A stretch of 64,000 bases of DNA from Methyloceanibacter sp. wino2 (GTDB lineage: Bacteria > Pseudomonadota > Alphaproteobacteria > Rhizobiales > Methyloligellaceae): contig NZ_CP028960.1 of assembly GCF_003071365.1 (NCBI RefSeq), forward strand, positions 1,116,001 to 1,180,000, given 5' to 3'. Below, piece by piece: positions 17,267 to 27,457 of this stretch. Both the position numbers and the translations under genes were made by a program. How positions within the stretch are numbered: the first letter of the stretch is position 1; each line of letters begins with the position of its first letter. A model generated the notes under the pieces. It was not told where the DNA came from. It saw only the letters and a list, made by a program, of their open reading frames with translations, and ran no database searches.

Positions 17267-20200
17267 ATGGCTTCGAACGCAGGTTGGCAAACGTCCGCAA
17301 GCAGCGGGGGCAAGACGACATCACCGGCGATCGGTGGTCCGAGCGTCATTGGGAGACACCGGGCAGCCCTTCCCTGAAGTCCTCAATGGACGCGCTTCTG
17401 GCCGAACCGATGGATCAGCGCACCGTCGAGTCACTGCTGCTGCGTCTGGTGGACCGGGTCGAGGAGACGGAACGCCGTTACGGCCAGGCCCTCAACGAAC
17501 TTCATTCCCGCCTCGATCAATTGTCGCAGACGACGAATGCGGCGCGCAGCACCAGCACGCCGGAGAACGCCGACACGTTCGACCGGCTGCATGAGCAGGT
17601 GAGCAGCCTGGCCAAGCGGCTGGAGACCGAGCCCAGGACACACCTCGACGACTTCGAACGCCTGGGCCGCGCGATCACCGGCGGCATGCGGGGCGATCTC
17701 GACGAACAGCCCTACGGGATAAGCCACGAGGAGCCGGCGCCCAGCCCCTTCGCCCAGTCGATCCAACACGCCCGCAGCACCAATCATCTCGCCCCCGAGC
17801 TTGCCCCGCCCGTCGAATGGCCTTGGGAGTCCAAGCCCGTCGCCGCCTCTGCCGATTTCGACAACCGGCTGACCGAGATGGCAAACCGGTTGGAACAATC
17901 GATCGGCGCGGCCATGCCGAGCAGCACGATCGAAGCGTTGAACGCGCGCCTCGAAGAGATCGGCAACCAGATCGCACAATCTCTCGATGCCGCGCCGAGC
18001 CGGGCAGCCCTGGAGCATGTCGAGCAGCAAATCGCCGACATGGGACGGCAACTAAACCGCGCCGAGGAACAGCTCGGCCGCCTCGGCGGTGTCGAGGAGC
18101 GCCTGGTCCAGCTTCTCTCGCGCCTGGAGACCAGGGACACGCCGCCCAAACCGGCCGAAATCGACGCAGCGAAGCTTCAGGAGATTGCCGCCAAGGCCGC
18201 GGTCGAGGCCGCCCGCCTCGTCGCGGACGACTCGCAAAAGACGACCGACCGGCTCGAGGCCATGCAGCGCGAGCTGAACGCCGTGGGCGACACCACCCGC
18301 CAGGCCGACGACAAGCTCAACAACACGCTGCAATCGGTTCACGAGTCGTTGAGACAGCTCGTGCAGCAAGTCGAACGCCCTGTGGCGCGATCGCCTCAGA
18401 CCAATCCATTCGTCGCGAAGACCGAACGCAAGCGGACCATCCCCGGCGGCTCGCCGGTCTCAGCTCAGCCGGAACCTGTTGCCAGGGCGCCCCAGCCGGC
18501 CGCGCCTGTGCAGGAAACGGCGCCTGCGCCTGCCCCGCAGGCGCAACCGGCGCCGCAGGCTCAGCCGGCACCGCAGCAACCGCGTGACCCTAACGCGAGC
18601 GCCAATCCCCAGCGCGCAGCGGCGCGCCCGCCGCGCTCAAGCGCCGACGAGGCCGAGATCCGCGTGAAGGAGACGCTGCGGAACCGGCTCGATGCGACGG
18701 CGCCCAATGCGAAACCGCGCAATCTTCTGGCCGCCTTCGAGCGCGCCCGGGCCCCGCATGTGGAAGCGGCCGCTCAGGACCTGGGCGCCGACGATCCGCG
18801 CGAGAGCGGGGCCTCTGAGGATATGGTTGCCGCAGCGCGCCGCGCGGCCCAGGCCGCGGCCGCTCAGGCTGCCGCCCTCGCCGAAAGCCGCGAGGAGCGT
18901 CCCGTGCGCCGCGAGCCGCGCGTCGACCTCGCAGCGGACGACCAGAGCCGCAACCGGAAACGGCCTTATCTCATCATTTCCGCCGCGGTGCTCCTCACCA
19001 TCAGCGCGCTCCTCCTCTACGGACGGCTGGGATCCAAATCCGCGGACGACACGCGCGCGATTCCGCAAAGCGGAGCGGCGCTCCCGAGCGGAGAGGCCCC
19101 CTCACCCGAAGCGTCCAACCAGACGGCCCCTGCGGCGCCCATGGAAGCGCCTATGGAGGAACTGCCCGGCGATCAGCAATCGGGAATGTTCGGGTTTGCG
19201 CCCGTTCCTGAGACCGCGTCCGTGCCCGGGCTCTTGCCCCTCGAGGATCGCGTCGGCAAAGCAGAACCTGGCGTGACGGACATCCCCAAGTCGCCGAGCC
19301 ACGGGACTCCCTCGAAAAGCCTCACGCCGGCGCCCCAACTCGCGTCGCTGCGGTCGGACGAGACGGGATCGCTTCCGAGCGACGTGGTCTTCTCGGTTGA
19401 AGAGCCTGCATCCGCGACAGAGGTGGCGCTGGCCGAGCAGCTGACAACGACATCTGTCAAAGGTCCTGTGCCGCCGGAGGCCCTCGGGTCGAAGGCCCTT
19501 CGCGAAGCGGCCGCGAGCGGCAACCCGATCGCGCAATACGTCATCGGTACCCGGTACATCGACGGAACCGGCGTGACGGCCAATCCGAAGACCGGTGCGG
19601 AGTGGATGGAGCGCGCCGCGCGGAGCGGACTCGCCCCGGCGCAATACCGGCTCGGCACCATGTATGAGCGCGGCATCGGCGTGACCGCCGATATCGATAC
19701 CGCGCGCAGCTGGTATCTCGCCGCTGCCGAACGCGGCAACGTCAAAGCCATGCACAATCTCGCCGTCAGCGTGAGCGGCGGCGGAGGCGCGACGCCGAAC
19801 TACGCGCTTGCAGCCAAGTGGTATGGGGAAGCGGCGCTGCGCGGCCTTGCCGACAGCCAGTTCAATCTCGGCATCCTGGCCGAGCATGGTCTGGGTCAAA
19901 CCAAGAACCTCGCCGAGGCCTACAAGTGGTACGTGCTTGCGGGCAATCAGGGGGACATGGAGGCGCAGAAGCGCCGCGATATCGTCAGTGCTCAGCTTTC
20001 CCCGAAGACGATCCTGACCATCGACGGCAGAGTTGCCATGTGGAAGCCCAAGGCGACGGCGCCCGAAGCCAACTCCGTGACCGAGCCGGACTCGTGGGGT
20101 AACGGGGCGACCTCTTCCGCCAGAACCAAGACGCCTCAGGGGGCCACGCTGGTGAGCCGGGCCCAGACCCTGCTCAATAAGCTGGGCTACGATGTGGGTG

Positions 20201-20328
20201 TTCCCGACGGCCTCGCCGGCGAGAAGACCCGCACCGGCGTCAAGCGCTTCCAAGAGCGCAACGGGCTTGCTCAGACCGGTGAGATCACCATCCCGCTCGT
20301 CACCCAGCTCGAGGCGCTCGCAAGCTAA
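17267..20328 (+). CDS. PodJ-like scaffold: coiled coil, TM, Sel1 repeats, peptidoglycan-binding domain; apparent frameshift
   Basis: A long polar-localisation-type protein. The N-terminal half is coiled-coil and acidic (MDALLAEPMDQRTVESLLLRLVDRVEETE onward appears as helices), then a Pro/Ala/Gln linker, one transmembrane segment near residue 565-590 (LIISAAVLLTISALLLY), Sel1-like repeats (AQYVIGTRYIDGTGV, AQYRLGTMYERGIGV, SQFNLGILAEHGLG) and a C-terminal peptidoglycan-binding domain (LLNKLGYDVGVPDGLAG). I start it at ATG 17267 (GGGGAA upstream): the frame MASNAGWQTSASSGG breaks at the five-G run 17306-17310, and one extra G joins it to QDDITGDRWSERHW. If not a frameshift, the start is ATG 17386. 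Confidence 0.75.
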
Positions 20329-20475
20329 GGGGGCCGCCCCCTGGGTCATACAACGACCTGTCCACACTTCCGCCCGAAATTCGGTGAGAAATGCGGCTTC
20401 TCCCGCTTGGCGCATTGACTCCCCGACCTGCGGCGAACACGGTGCACAAGCGCCCGCCCACTGACCGATCAACCG

Positions 20476-21402
20476 ATGTTCCAGATTTATCTGCCGATTG
20501 CCGAGATTTCAGTGAACCTCTTGGTGATGCTGGGTCTGGGTGCGGCGGTTGGCTTCCTATCGGGCATGTTCGGCGTCGGCGGCGGATTTCTTCTCACCCC
20601 GTTCTTGATGCTGTCAGGCATTCCGCCGGCCATCGCCGTGGCGACCGGCGCCAATCAAATCGTCGGCACATCGGTATCGGGTACGCTCGCGCAATGGCGG
20701 CGCGGTAATGTCGACTTGCATATGGGGGCCATCCTCATCGCAGGCGGTGTCGCGGGCGCGCTCATCGGCGTGCTTCTCTTGCGCTATCTGCGTGGCGTCG
20801 GTCAGGCCGGCCTCATCATCTCCCTCACCTATGTCGTCTTCCTCGGCTCCATCGGCGCATTGATGCTTTGGGAGAGCGTCAACGTGATGCGGCGTCAGCG
20901 GGCGGGGAAGACCGTCTCCGCACGGAAGTCGGGCCAGCACAATTGGATTCACGGCCTGCCGTTCAAGATGCGCTTTCCACGCTCGCGGCTCTATATCAGC
21001 GCAATCCCTCCGCTCGTGATCGGCGCGCTCGTCGGGTTGCTCGCGGCATTCTTGGGTGTGGGCGGCGGTTTCGTCATGGTCCCCGCCATGATCTACATCC
21101 TGCGCATGCCTACCAATATCGTGGTCGGCACATCGATCTTCCAAATCATCTTCGTGACCGCTCTCGTCACGCTGCTCCATGCCACGCTCAATCACACGCT
21201 GGATATCCTCCTGGCGTTTCTGTTGATCGTGGGGGGCGTTGTTGGCGGTCAGTTCGGTGTGCGCGCCGGACAGAAGCTCCGCGGCGAGCAGCTGCGCGCG
21301 CTGCTGGCGCTCATGGTGCTCGGCGTTGCGGCGCGGATCCTGATCGATCTGGTGGTGCGTCCGGCCGATCTCTACAGCATCATTCCGATGGTGGGGAGTT
21401 GA
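20476..21402 (+). CDS. TauE/SafE family permease
   Basis: A 308-residue membrane protein with duplicated halves: GFLSGMFGVGGGFLLTPFLM near residue 30 and LLAAFLGVGGGFVMVPAMI near residue 200, the hallmark of TauE/SafE. A positively charged loop (MRRQRAGKTVSARKSGQH) splits the halves. Its stop is one base before the ATG of the TIGR02186 gene. This permease + TIGR02186 pair is a conserved arrangement in Alphaproteobacteria as far as I recall. Substrate unknown; sulfite or a related anion is the family expectation. It is not close in sequence to the tauE at 1730. Confidence 0.85.
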   Translation: MFQIYLPIAEISVNLLVMLGLGAAVGFLSGMFGVGGGFLLTPFLMLSGIPPAIAVATGANQIVGTSVSGTLAQWRRGNVDLHMGAILIAGGVAGALIGVLLLRYLRGVGQAGLIISLTYVVFLGSIGALMLWESVNVMRRQRAGKTVSARKSGQHNWIHGLPFKMRFPRSRLYISAIPPLVIGALVGLLAAFLGVGGGFVMVPAMIYILRMPTNIVVGTSIFQIIFVTALVTLLHATLNHTLDILLAFLLIVGGVVGGQFGVRAGQKLRGEQLRALLALMVLGVAARILIDLVVRPADLYSIIPMVGS

Positions 21403-21403
21403 G

Positions 21404-22216
21404 ATGCGCACGACCCTGCTCATCCCCCCGCTTCTGACGCTGGCGTTTGGCGCCGGCCCCGCGCTCGGCCAGGATGTTGTGCCGCCTGCACCGGTGCTCA
21501 AACCCGGAACGAGCCACGAAAGGGTCGTGGCGGATATTTCAACGCGCGAGGTCGCGATCCAGTCGAATTTCAGCGGCGTCGAGATTTTGATCTTCGGCAG
21601 CATCGATTTCAGCGACGCCCGCATGCCGACCCAGGGGAAGTACGACGTGATCGCCCTGGTGCGTGGCCCCACGGATCCCATCACGATCCGGCGGAAGAAA
21701 CGCGTGGGCGGAATTTGGGTGAACGGTCCGAGCGCGACCTATCCGGATGCGCCGAGCTTCTACGCGGTCCTGTCGTCGCGTCCGGTCCGCGCCATCGCGT
21801 CGAACGAGACTCTGAAGGAGCTAGACATCGGCCTGTCGGAGCTCAATTTCGGACGAGAGACCGCCGGCAGCCCGCAGGAACAGAGCTTCGAATCTGCCCT
21901 GATCCGGCTGATGGAAGAGAGGAATCTGTATACGGAAGATGATTCCGGTGTGGTGTTTATTGGCCGCAGCCTCTTTCGCGCGACGGTGGCCCTGCCGGCA
22001 AACGTCCCGACGGGCCGCTACCGAGTGGAAGTGTATCTCTTTCGGGACGGAACCCTCGCGAGCAAGACGAAGGGATCGCTGGAGGTCAACAAGGCCGGAA
22101 TGGAGGCGACGATCTACAATCTCGCCCTTCACCAGCCGTTTCTCTACGGCATTCTCGGCATCGCCATCGCGGTGCTTGCGGGCCTCATGGGCTGGTTCGC
22201 CTTCCGCAAAGACTAA
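21404..22216 (+). CDS. TIGR02186 family membrane-anchored protein
   Basis: A 270-residue protein with a signal peptide (LLIPPLLTLAFGAGPALGQ), a periplasmic beta-rich body (VVADISTREVAIQSNFSG, FGSIDFSDARMP, ALVRGPTDPITIRRKKRVGGIWVN) and one C-terminal transmembrane helix (LYGILGIAIAVLAGLMGWFAF). This matches TIGR02186, a family of unknown function found next to TauE/SafE permeases, as here. It probably forms a complex with the permease; that is inference from pairing. Confidence 0.85.
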   Translation: MRTTLLIPPLLTLAFGAGPALGQDVVPPAPVLKPGTSHERVVADISTREVAIQSNFSGVEILIFGSIDFSDARMPTQGKYDVIALVRGPTDPITIRRKKRVGGIWVNGPSATYPDAPSFYAVLSSRPVRAIASNETLKELDIGLSELNFGRETAGSPQEQSFESALIRLMEERNLYTEDDSGVVFIGRSLFRATVALPANVPTGRYRVEVYLFRDGTLASKTKGSLEVNKAGMEATIYNLALHQPFLYGILGIAIAVLAGLMGWFAFRKD

Positions 22217-22239
22217 GAGGTGTCCAGCACCGAGGGCGT

Positions 22240-22965
22240 CTAGTCGGGAAGGAGCAGGCTGCCGAGAACCGGATAGACCGCGTGCCGCCCCATCATCCAG
22301 GCTTCGAGCTGGTGCCAGAAAAAGAGCGGCTTGAAGGCCTCGTTCATGACGTTGAGGCCGCCCGTGTAGGCGCCGAACGCCGGCATGACGAGGCGGCTGC
22401 CGTCACTCGCGAAACAACGGCGGCGGACGACTGTGCCGCGCCTGGAAATACGCGCGATAGGATGCAAGTGGCCGACGATCTCCGGCCCCGTCGCCTCCTC
22501 CGACGGCTCGTGGCGCAACACGACGCCTTCGATGGTCAGCGACCCGCAGACCGTCCCGCCAACGCTCTCGGGCAGATGCGGATCGTGATTGCCGCAAATC
22601 CAGAACCAGTCGCGGCCCTTCTGGAGCGACCGCAGCATCGCGAAATCGTCGTCAACGAGCCTGTCCGCGCATTCGCTGCGGTGGAAGCTGTCGCCAAGCG
22701 CAACGACGCGCTGTGGGTCGAGCGCCTCGATGAGCTTGCCGAGCCGCGACAGGGTCGCCCGCGTATCATAAGGCGGCAGCAGCATGCCGCGGGCGGCCAA
22801 GGCAGCACCCTTCTCCAAGTGAAGATCGGCGACGAGCAGCGCATCCTGCTCCGGCCAGTAAAGGGCGCCCGCCACGAGCGGCCGGAACGAATGTTTTCCG
22901 ATGGTGAGATGCGAGCGCAATGTCGGTGCGGTCTCTGGCATGAGATCAAGTCTGGCGTGCAGCAT
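22240..22965 (-). CDS. pdeM: ligase-associated metallophosphoesterase PdeM
   Basis: A 241-residue calcineurin-type phosphoesterase with metal motifs DLH (residues 47-49), GDSFH (91-95), GNHDPH (125-130) and a late GHLHP. PdeM-type enzymes are encoded with Lhr helicases and dedicated DNA ligases and are thought to act in DNA repair. The start at 22965 (MLHARLDLMPE) has GGGGGAG just upstream and overlaps the helicase gene's end by 20 bases; a later ATG at 22941 is possible but lacks a ribosome site. Confidence 0.9.
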   Translation of the reverse strand: MLHARLDLMPETAPTLRSHLTIGKHSFRPLVAGALYWPEQDALLVADLHLEKGAALAARGMLLPPYDTRATLSRLGKLIEALDPQRVVALGDSFHRSECADRLVDDDFAMLRSLQKGRDWFWICGNHDPHLPESVGGTVCGSLTIEGVVLRHEPSEEATGPEIVGHLHPIARISRRGTVVRRRCFASDGSRLVMPAFGAYTGGLNVMNEAFKPLFFWHQLEAWMMGRHAVYPVLGSLLLPD

Positions 22966-25555
22966 GCTCCCCCCCAGGGCTCTGCGTCCCGCCGCTCGAA
23001 GCTTCCTCTCCAAGGGCTTCGGCAACGAGTTCTTCGGCGGTCTCACGCAACAGGGTGTCGCCCGCATCGCCAGGAACGCTTTCTCGCCCGATCTCGAGCA
23101 TGACAGGAACAGCAAGCGGCGATACGCGACTCACCTCACTATGCCTGATTCGTCCGCCGATACGCTTCAAGAATTCGCCCAGCCGGCGCAAATCGATCAG
23201 CCCCGTTGCGGCGTCGGCGAAGGCCGCCTTCAGCAGCACATGGTCGGGCTCGTGCTGACGCAGCACGTCGTAGATGAGATCCGACGAGGCGGTCATCTGG
23301 CGTCCGGACTTTTCCTGACCCGGATGCCGGCGCTCGATGAGGCCGGAGATGATGGCGCAGACCTTGAAGGAACGCTTCATCAGGTTGGACTCGGCGAGCC
23401 ATGCATCGAGATCATCGCCGAGCATGTCTTCGTCGAACAGCTCTCGCAGATTGAGGCGCCCGTTGCGGATCATCGCGCTCATATCGTTGAGGCCCCAGAC
23501 GGCGAGCGCATATTCGTTGGCGACGAACCCGAGCGGCGCCGCGCCCGCCCGTTCCAGGCGGCGCGTGAGAAGCATGCCGAGCGTCTGGTGCGCCAGCCGG
23601 CCCTCGAAGGGATAGCAGACGAGATAGTAGCGCTGCCCGCGCGGGAAGGTCTCGATCAGCATTTCCTGCGCGTTAGGAACGATCGAGAAGGCCGACTGCA
23701 GTTTCAGCCAATAGGACACCTGCTCCGGCAGTTTGGCCCAGTGGCGGCGGTCCGCCAGCATGAGGCGCACGCGCTCGGCGAGATAGGTGGAGAGCGGGAA
23801 CTTCCCCCCTTCATAGGCGGGCACCTTGGCGTCGGTCGCATGCGCCCGGGTCACGATGGCATCCATCTCGCGCAGGCCCTGGAAGCGCAGCACCTCGCCT
23901 GCGAACACGAAAGTATCGCCCGGAGCGAGTTGTTCGATGAAGTGCTCCTCGACCTCGCCCAGGATACGTCCCCCTGCGAGCGCACCTGTCGGCTTGAGCG
24001 CGCCACCCTTGAGCCGCGCCAGCCGCACACGCAGCATAGGCGCTTCGACGATGGTGCCCACGTTCAGACGGTATTGCTGCGCGATACGCGGATGAGCCAC
24101 GCGGTAGGCGCCCTCTTTGGTGCGTTTCAGTTTGGCGTAGCGGTCGTAATTCGCGAGCGCGTAGCCTCCCGTAGCCACAAAAGAGACGACTTGGTCGAAG
24201 CTTTCGCGAGAGAGATCGCGATACGGCGCCGCGCTTGTGACCTCTTTAAAAAGCAAGTCGGAGTCAAAAGGTTCCGCGCAGGCCGTGCCGAGAATGTGCT
24301 GCGCCAGCACGTCGAGCGCACCGGGGCGCGTGGGCGGTGTGTCCTGCTGACCCTCCCCCGCCGCTTCGAGCGCGGCTTGGCACTCCATGACCTCGAAGCG
24401 GTTCGCCGGCACCAGCAGCGCCTTGCTCGGTTCGTCGAGGCGATGATTGGCGCGGCCGATGCGCTGGGCCAGACGGCTCGAGCCCTTCGGCGCGCCGACA
24501 TTGACGACAAGGTCGACATCGCCCCAGTCGATGCCGAGATCGAGCGTCGAGGTGCATACGACCGCGCGGAGCTTGCCCGCCACCATGGCCGCCTCGACTT
24601 TGCGCCGCTGGCCCACGTCGAGCGAGCCGTGATGAAGCGCGATCGGCAAATTGTCGTCGTTGCAACGCCACAGCTCGTTGAACAGCATCTCCGCCTGGGA
24701 GCGCGTGTTGACGAACATGAGGGACATCTTGTGTGCCTTGATGGCCTCGTAGATTTCCGGCAGCGCATAGCGCGCGGAATGACCGGCCCAGGGCAGGTCC
24801 GCCTCGGATTTGAGGATCGTGATGTCCGCCTGAACCCCGCCCTCGGCCGTGACGATCTCGGCGAAATGGGTGGCGGGCGCCCCGCCGTCCTGCTGGGGCA
24901 CGAGATAGGCGGAGAGCTCGTAGGGACGGGCAACGGTGGCCGATAGGCCGATTGCCCGCAAGTCCGGCGATAGCGAGCGAAGCCGCGCCAGGTCGAGCGC
25001 CAGAAGATCGCCGCGTTTGCTGGCGCTCAAGGCATGCAACTCGTCGAGCACGAGATATTTGAGGTTGCCGAAGATCTGCGCCGCGCTCTTGTGGGAGAGC
25101 ATCAGCGCGATCTGCTCGGGCGTCGTCAGCAGAATATCCGGCGGCAGGACGCGCTGACGCGCGCGGCGGGACTGCGGCGTGTCGCCGGTGCGGGTCTCGA
25201 TCTGGATAGGCAGCTCCATCTCGGCGATGGGCGTTGCGAGATTGCGGGCAATGTCGGTCGCGAGCGCCTTGAGCGGCGAGACATAGAGCGTGTGCACGCC
25301 GTGGCTCTGTTTGGTGAGCGGCCGGCCGGCAAGATCGATCAATCCGGGCAGAAAGCCCGCGAGCGTTTTACCGCCGCCGGTGGGCGCAATCAGGAGCGCA
25401 TCGGAGCCGCGCTGGACCGTTTCCAGCAAGTCGAGCTGATGGTCACGCGGGTGCCAGCCTCGCGAGACGAACCAATCCGCGAACGGTTTCGGCAGCAGCG
25501 CGGGCGAGGAGCGCGCTACGTCCTCCGATGTCCGTCTGCTCGTTCGCACACTCAC
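22946..25555 (-). CDS. ligase-associated DEXH-box helicase (Lhr family)
   Basis: An 869-residue superfamily 2 helicase. Walker A APTGGGKT (residues 57-64), motif Ia YVSPLKALA, motif II DELH (171-174), motif III LSATV and a C-terminal helicase domain ending with QRIGRANHR are clear, followed by the Lhr winged-helix/core. It translocates on single-stranded DNA and acts in a DNA repair set with PdeM. The usual third partner, an ATP-dependent DNA ligase, and the MBL-fold exonuclease are not in this window. The two genes overlap, so they are co-expressed. Confidence 0.93.
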   Translation of the reverse strand: MSVRTSRRTSEDVARSSPALLPKPFADWFVSRGWHPRDHQLDLLETVQRGSDALLIAPTGGGKTLAGFLPGLIDLAGRPLTKQSHGVHTLYVSPLKALATDIARNLATPIAEMELPIQIETRTGDTPQSRRARQRVLPPDILLTTPEQIALMLSHKSAAQIFGNLKYLVLDELHALSASKRGDLLALDLARLRSLSPDLRAIGLSATVARPYELSAYLVPQQDGGAPATHFAEIVTAEGGVQADITILKSEADLPWAGHSARYALPEIYEAIKAHKMSLMFVNTRSQAEMLFNELWRCNDDNLPIALHHGSLDVGQRRKVEAAMVAGKLRAVVCTSTLDLGIDWGDVDLVVNVGAPKGSSRLAQRIGRANHRLDEPSKALLVPANRFEVMECQAALEAAGEGQQDTPPTRPGALDVLAQHILGTACAEPFDSDLLFKEVTSAAPYRDLSRESFDQVVSFVATGGYALANYDRYAKLKRTKEGAYRVAHPRIAQQYRLNVGTIVEAPMLRVRLARLKGGALKPTGALAGGRILGEVEEHFIEQLAPGDTFVFAGEVLRFQGLREMDAIVTRAHATDAKVPAYEGGKFPLSTYLAERVRLMLADRRHWAKLPEQVSYWLKLQSAFSIVPNAQEMLIETFPRGQRYYLVCYPFEGRLAHQTLGMLLTRRLERAGAAPLGFVANEYALAVWGLNDMSAMIRNGRLNLRELFDEDMLGDDLDAWLAESNLMKRSFKVCAIISGLIERRHPGQEKSGRQMTASSDLIYDVLRQHEPDHVLLKAAFADAATGLIDLRRLGEFLKRIGGRIRHSEVSRVSPLAVPVMLEIGRESVPGDAGDTLLRETAEELVAEALGEEASSGGTQSPGGEHAARQT

Positions 25556-25671
25556 TGACGTGAATCCCTCGGTTGCCCGTCTCTTCGCCTAGGAGGCCCC
25601 GGCGGGCTCTCGCCTTGATCTTCGGGCTTTTGCCCCCCACCTTTCGCTACAGACCTGAAGCAACGCCCACG

Positions 25672-26049
25672 ATGCGGAGGCTACGCGTGTTTATGGAACG
25701 GTTTTTTGGCGGCAATCCGGGCCTCGTCCTCGCCCGACTCGCGATCATATCGCTGATCGTCGGCGTCGTCCTGGCGGCGTTGGGTTTCAGCCCCTACGAC
25801 CTTGTCCAGACCGTGCGCGACCTCATTCAGCGCCTGTACGACATGGGCTTTGCCGCGGTCGAGAAGGGCTTCCGCTACTTCCTGCTCGGCGCCGTGATCG
25901 TCTTCCCGATCTGGTTCCTGATGCGAGTGTTCAAAGTGTTCGGCGGCGGCGATGCCTCGTCCGACGAATTGGTGCCACCGGAACGGGAGCCGCATGTGGC
26001 GGGGTCGGCTAAAGAATCGCCAAAACCTTCTCCGGCGGCCGGCCAATAG
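25672..26049 (+). CDS. DUF6460 membrane protein
   Basis: About 125 residues with two hydrophobic segments: LARLAIISLIVGVVLAALGF and YFLLGAVIVFPIWFLMRVF, joined by SPYDLVQTVRDLIQRLYDMGF, and a charged C-terminal tail. The pattern MERFFGGNPGLVL...ISLIVG matches DUF6460, an inner-membrane family of unknown function common in Hyphomicrobiales. ATG 25672 or 25693 could start it (GGAGG lies before the second). The 3' end overlaps the convergent arsC gene by 41 bases. Confidence 0.7.
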   Translation: MRRLRVFMERFFGGNPGLVLARLAIISLIVGVVLAALGFSPYDLVQTVRDLIQRLYDMGFAAVEKGFRYFLLGAVIVFPIWFLMRVFKVFGGGDASSDELVPPEREPHVAGSAKESPKPSPAAGQ

Positions 26050-26356
26050 CCGCCTTGTTGCCGGCGACCACGATCGGCCGCTCGATCAGAATTGGATTGT
26101 CGGCCAGGAGCGCGAGCAGTTCGTCGTCCGTGACGCTGCGCTCCTTCAAGCCGAGTTCGGCATAGCGCACTTCCTTCGTCCGCACGATGTCTTGCGGCTT
26201 GAGCCCGAGCTTCTTCAGGATTGCCTTGAGTTCGGCTGCGCTCGGCGGGGTCTTCAGATACTCCACGATGACCGGCTCAACGCCCCGCTCCTCGATCAAG
26301 GCCAAGGTCTGGCGCGACTTCGAACAGCGCGGGTTGTGGTAGATCGTGACGGTCAT
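26009..26356 (-). CDS. arsC: ArsC-type glutaredoxin-dependent arsenate reductase
   Basis: A 115-residue thioredoxin-fold enzyme with the active-site NPRCSKSR (Cys11) and family stretches VEYLKTPPSAAELKAIL, ADNPILIERPIVV and IGRPPEKVL. It reduces arsenate to arsenite using glutaredoxin. No arsR, arsB or acr3 is adjacent, so it may have a general role, or the resistance genes lie elsewhere. It lies 27 bases downstream of pyrD on the same strand. Confidence 0.92.
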   Translation of the reverse strand: MTVTIYHNPRCSKSRQTLALIEERGVEPVIVEYLKTPPSAAELKAILKKLGLKPQDIVRTKEVRYAELGLKERSVTDDELLALLADNPILIERPIVVAGNKAAIGRPPEKVLAIL

Positions 26357-26383
26357 TCCGTTTTCTCCCGAAGAGTCTTGCTC

Positions 26384-27457
26384 CTAGAGCGTCTTTTGCG
26401 CCCATTCTTCCGCACGCCGCCCGATGAGGGGCGACAGCGTGTTGGCTTGGGCGTCCGAGACCGCCTGCACCAGGCGGCGCTTGATGCGGCCGATCAGATC
26501 CGGCCCTTCGAAGATCAGCCCCGTATACATCTGAATGAGCGATGCGCCGGCCTCGATCTTGGCGAGGGCCGTTTCGGCGGAGTCGATGCCTCCCACGCCG
26601 ATCAGCGGCATGGTGCCGGCCGTGAGCTTGTAGACCCGCGCCAGCATGCGCGTGGAACGGTCGAACAGAGGCCGCCCCGACAGACCGCCCTGCTCCGCCG
26701 TCAACGTCTCGTCCGTGAGGCCATCGCGCGCGAGCGTGGTGTTGGAGACGATAATGCCGTCGGCACCGCTGCCCTGGATGATCCCGACGATCTCCGGCAG
26801 GTCCGCGTCCGCAAGGTCCGGGGCGAGCTTCACGAACAAGGGCGGCTTGTGGCCGGGCAGCGCCGCGCGCGCTTGTTCGACCTTGGTCAGAAGCGTCGCG
26901 AGTTCCTTCGGCGCCTGCAGATCCCGCAAGCCCGGCGTATTGGGCGAGGAGATGTTCACCGTGAGATACGAGGCGACCGGTGCCATCCGCGCCACGCCTT
27001 CCGCGTAGTCGGCGATCCTGTCTTCGCTGTCGCGGTTCGCGCCCAAATTGACGCCGATGATCCCGGGGACGCCATGCTGCAGACGCTCCAATGCGGTCGC
27101 CTGCCCCTCGTTGTTGAAGCCGAGCCGGTTCACCACGGCGTGGTCCTCCACCGAGCGGAACACGCGCGGACACGGATTTCCACCTTGCGGGCGCGGGGTG
27201 AGCGTTCCGACCTCGACGAAGCCGAAGCCCATGTTGAACAGCGCCGTCACGACGCGTGCGTTCTTGTCGAAGCCCGGCGCGATGCCGATGGGATTGGGGA
27301 ACTCCAGCCCGCAGAGGGTCTGGCGCAGCCGCGCATCGTCCGGCGTGATGCAGCGGGGATAGACCCCCATCTCCAAGCTCTTGATCGTCAGCGTGTGGGC
27401 GCGCTCCGGGTCGAGCGCGAGCATGAGGGCCTGGCCGAGGCCGAACAGCGGGTTCAC
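26384..27457 (-). CDS. pyrD: dihydroorotate dehydrogenase (quinone), class 2
   Basis: A 357-residue FMN enzyme oxidising dihydroorotate to orotate at the inner membrane with quinone as acceptor, in pyrimidine synthesis. Class 2 marks are the N-terminal membrane helix region (NPLFGLGQALMLALDPERAHTL), GFDKNARVV, RVFRSVEDHAVVNRLGFNN, the catalytic-Ser region NISSPNTPGLR and the FMN site GIDSAETALAKIEAGASLIQ. The start GTG 27457 gives the standard length, has GAGGG upstream and overlaps the DUF952 stop (GTGA). The longer frame upstream is spurious. Confidence 0.93.
   Translation of the reverse strand: MNPLFGLGQALMLALDPERAHTLTIKSLEMGVYPRCITPDDARLRQTLCGLEFPNPIGIAPGFDKNARVVTALFNMGFGFVEVGTLTPRPQGGNPCPRVFRSVEDHAVVNRLGFNNEGQATALERLQHGVPGIIGVNLGANRDSEDRIADYAEGVARMAPVASYLTVNISSPNTPGLRDLQAPKELATLLTKVEQARAALPGHKPPLFVKLAPDLADADLPEIVGIIQGSGADGIIVSNTTLARDGLTDETLTAEQGGLSGRPLFDRSTRMLARVYKLTAGTMPLIGVGGIDSAETALAKIEAGASLIQMYTGLIFEGPDLIGRIKRRLVQAVSDAQANTLSPLIGRRAEEWAQKTL

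Noticed and set aside
20328-20342. Terminator after the Sel1 gene (AGGGGG-CCG-CCCCCT)
   Set aside because: The stem is short with a three-base loop and no U-run; too weak to call.
19102-20472. 456-codon frame opposite the Sel1 gene
   Set aside because: Antisense shadow of the Sel1/peptidoglycan-binding coding region.
22901-24946. Long open frame (681 codons) on the plus strand
   Set aside because: It is antisense to the lhr helicase gene, has Arg/His-rich composition and no known motif: a shadow of high-GC coding sequence.
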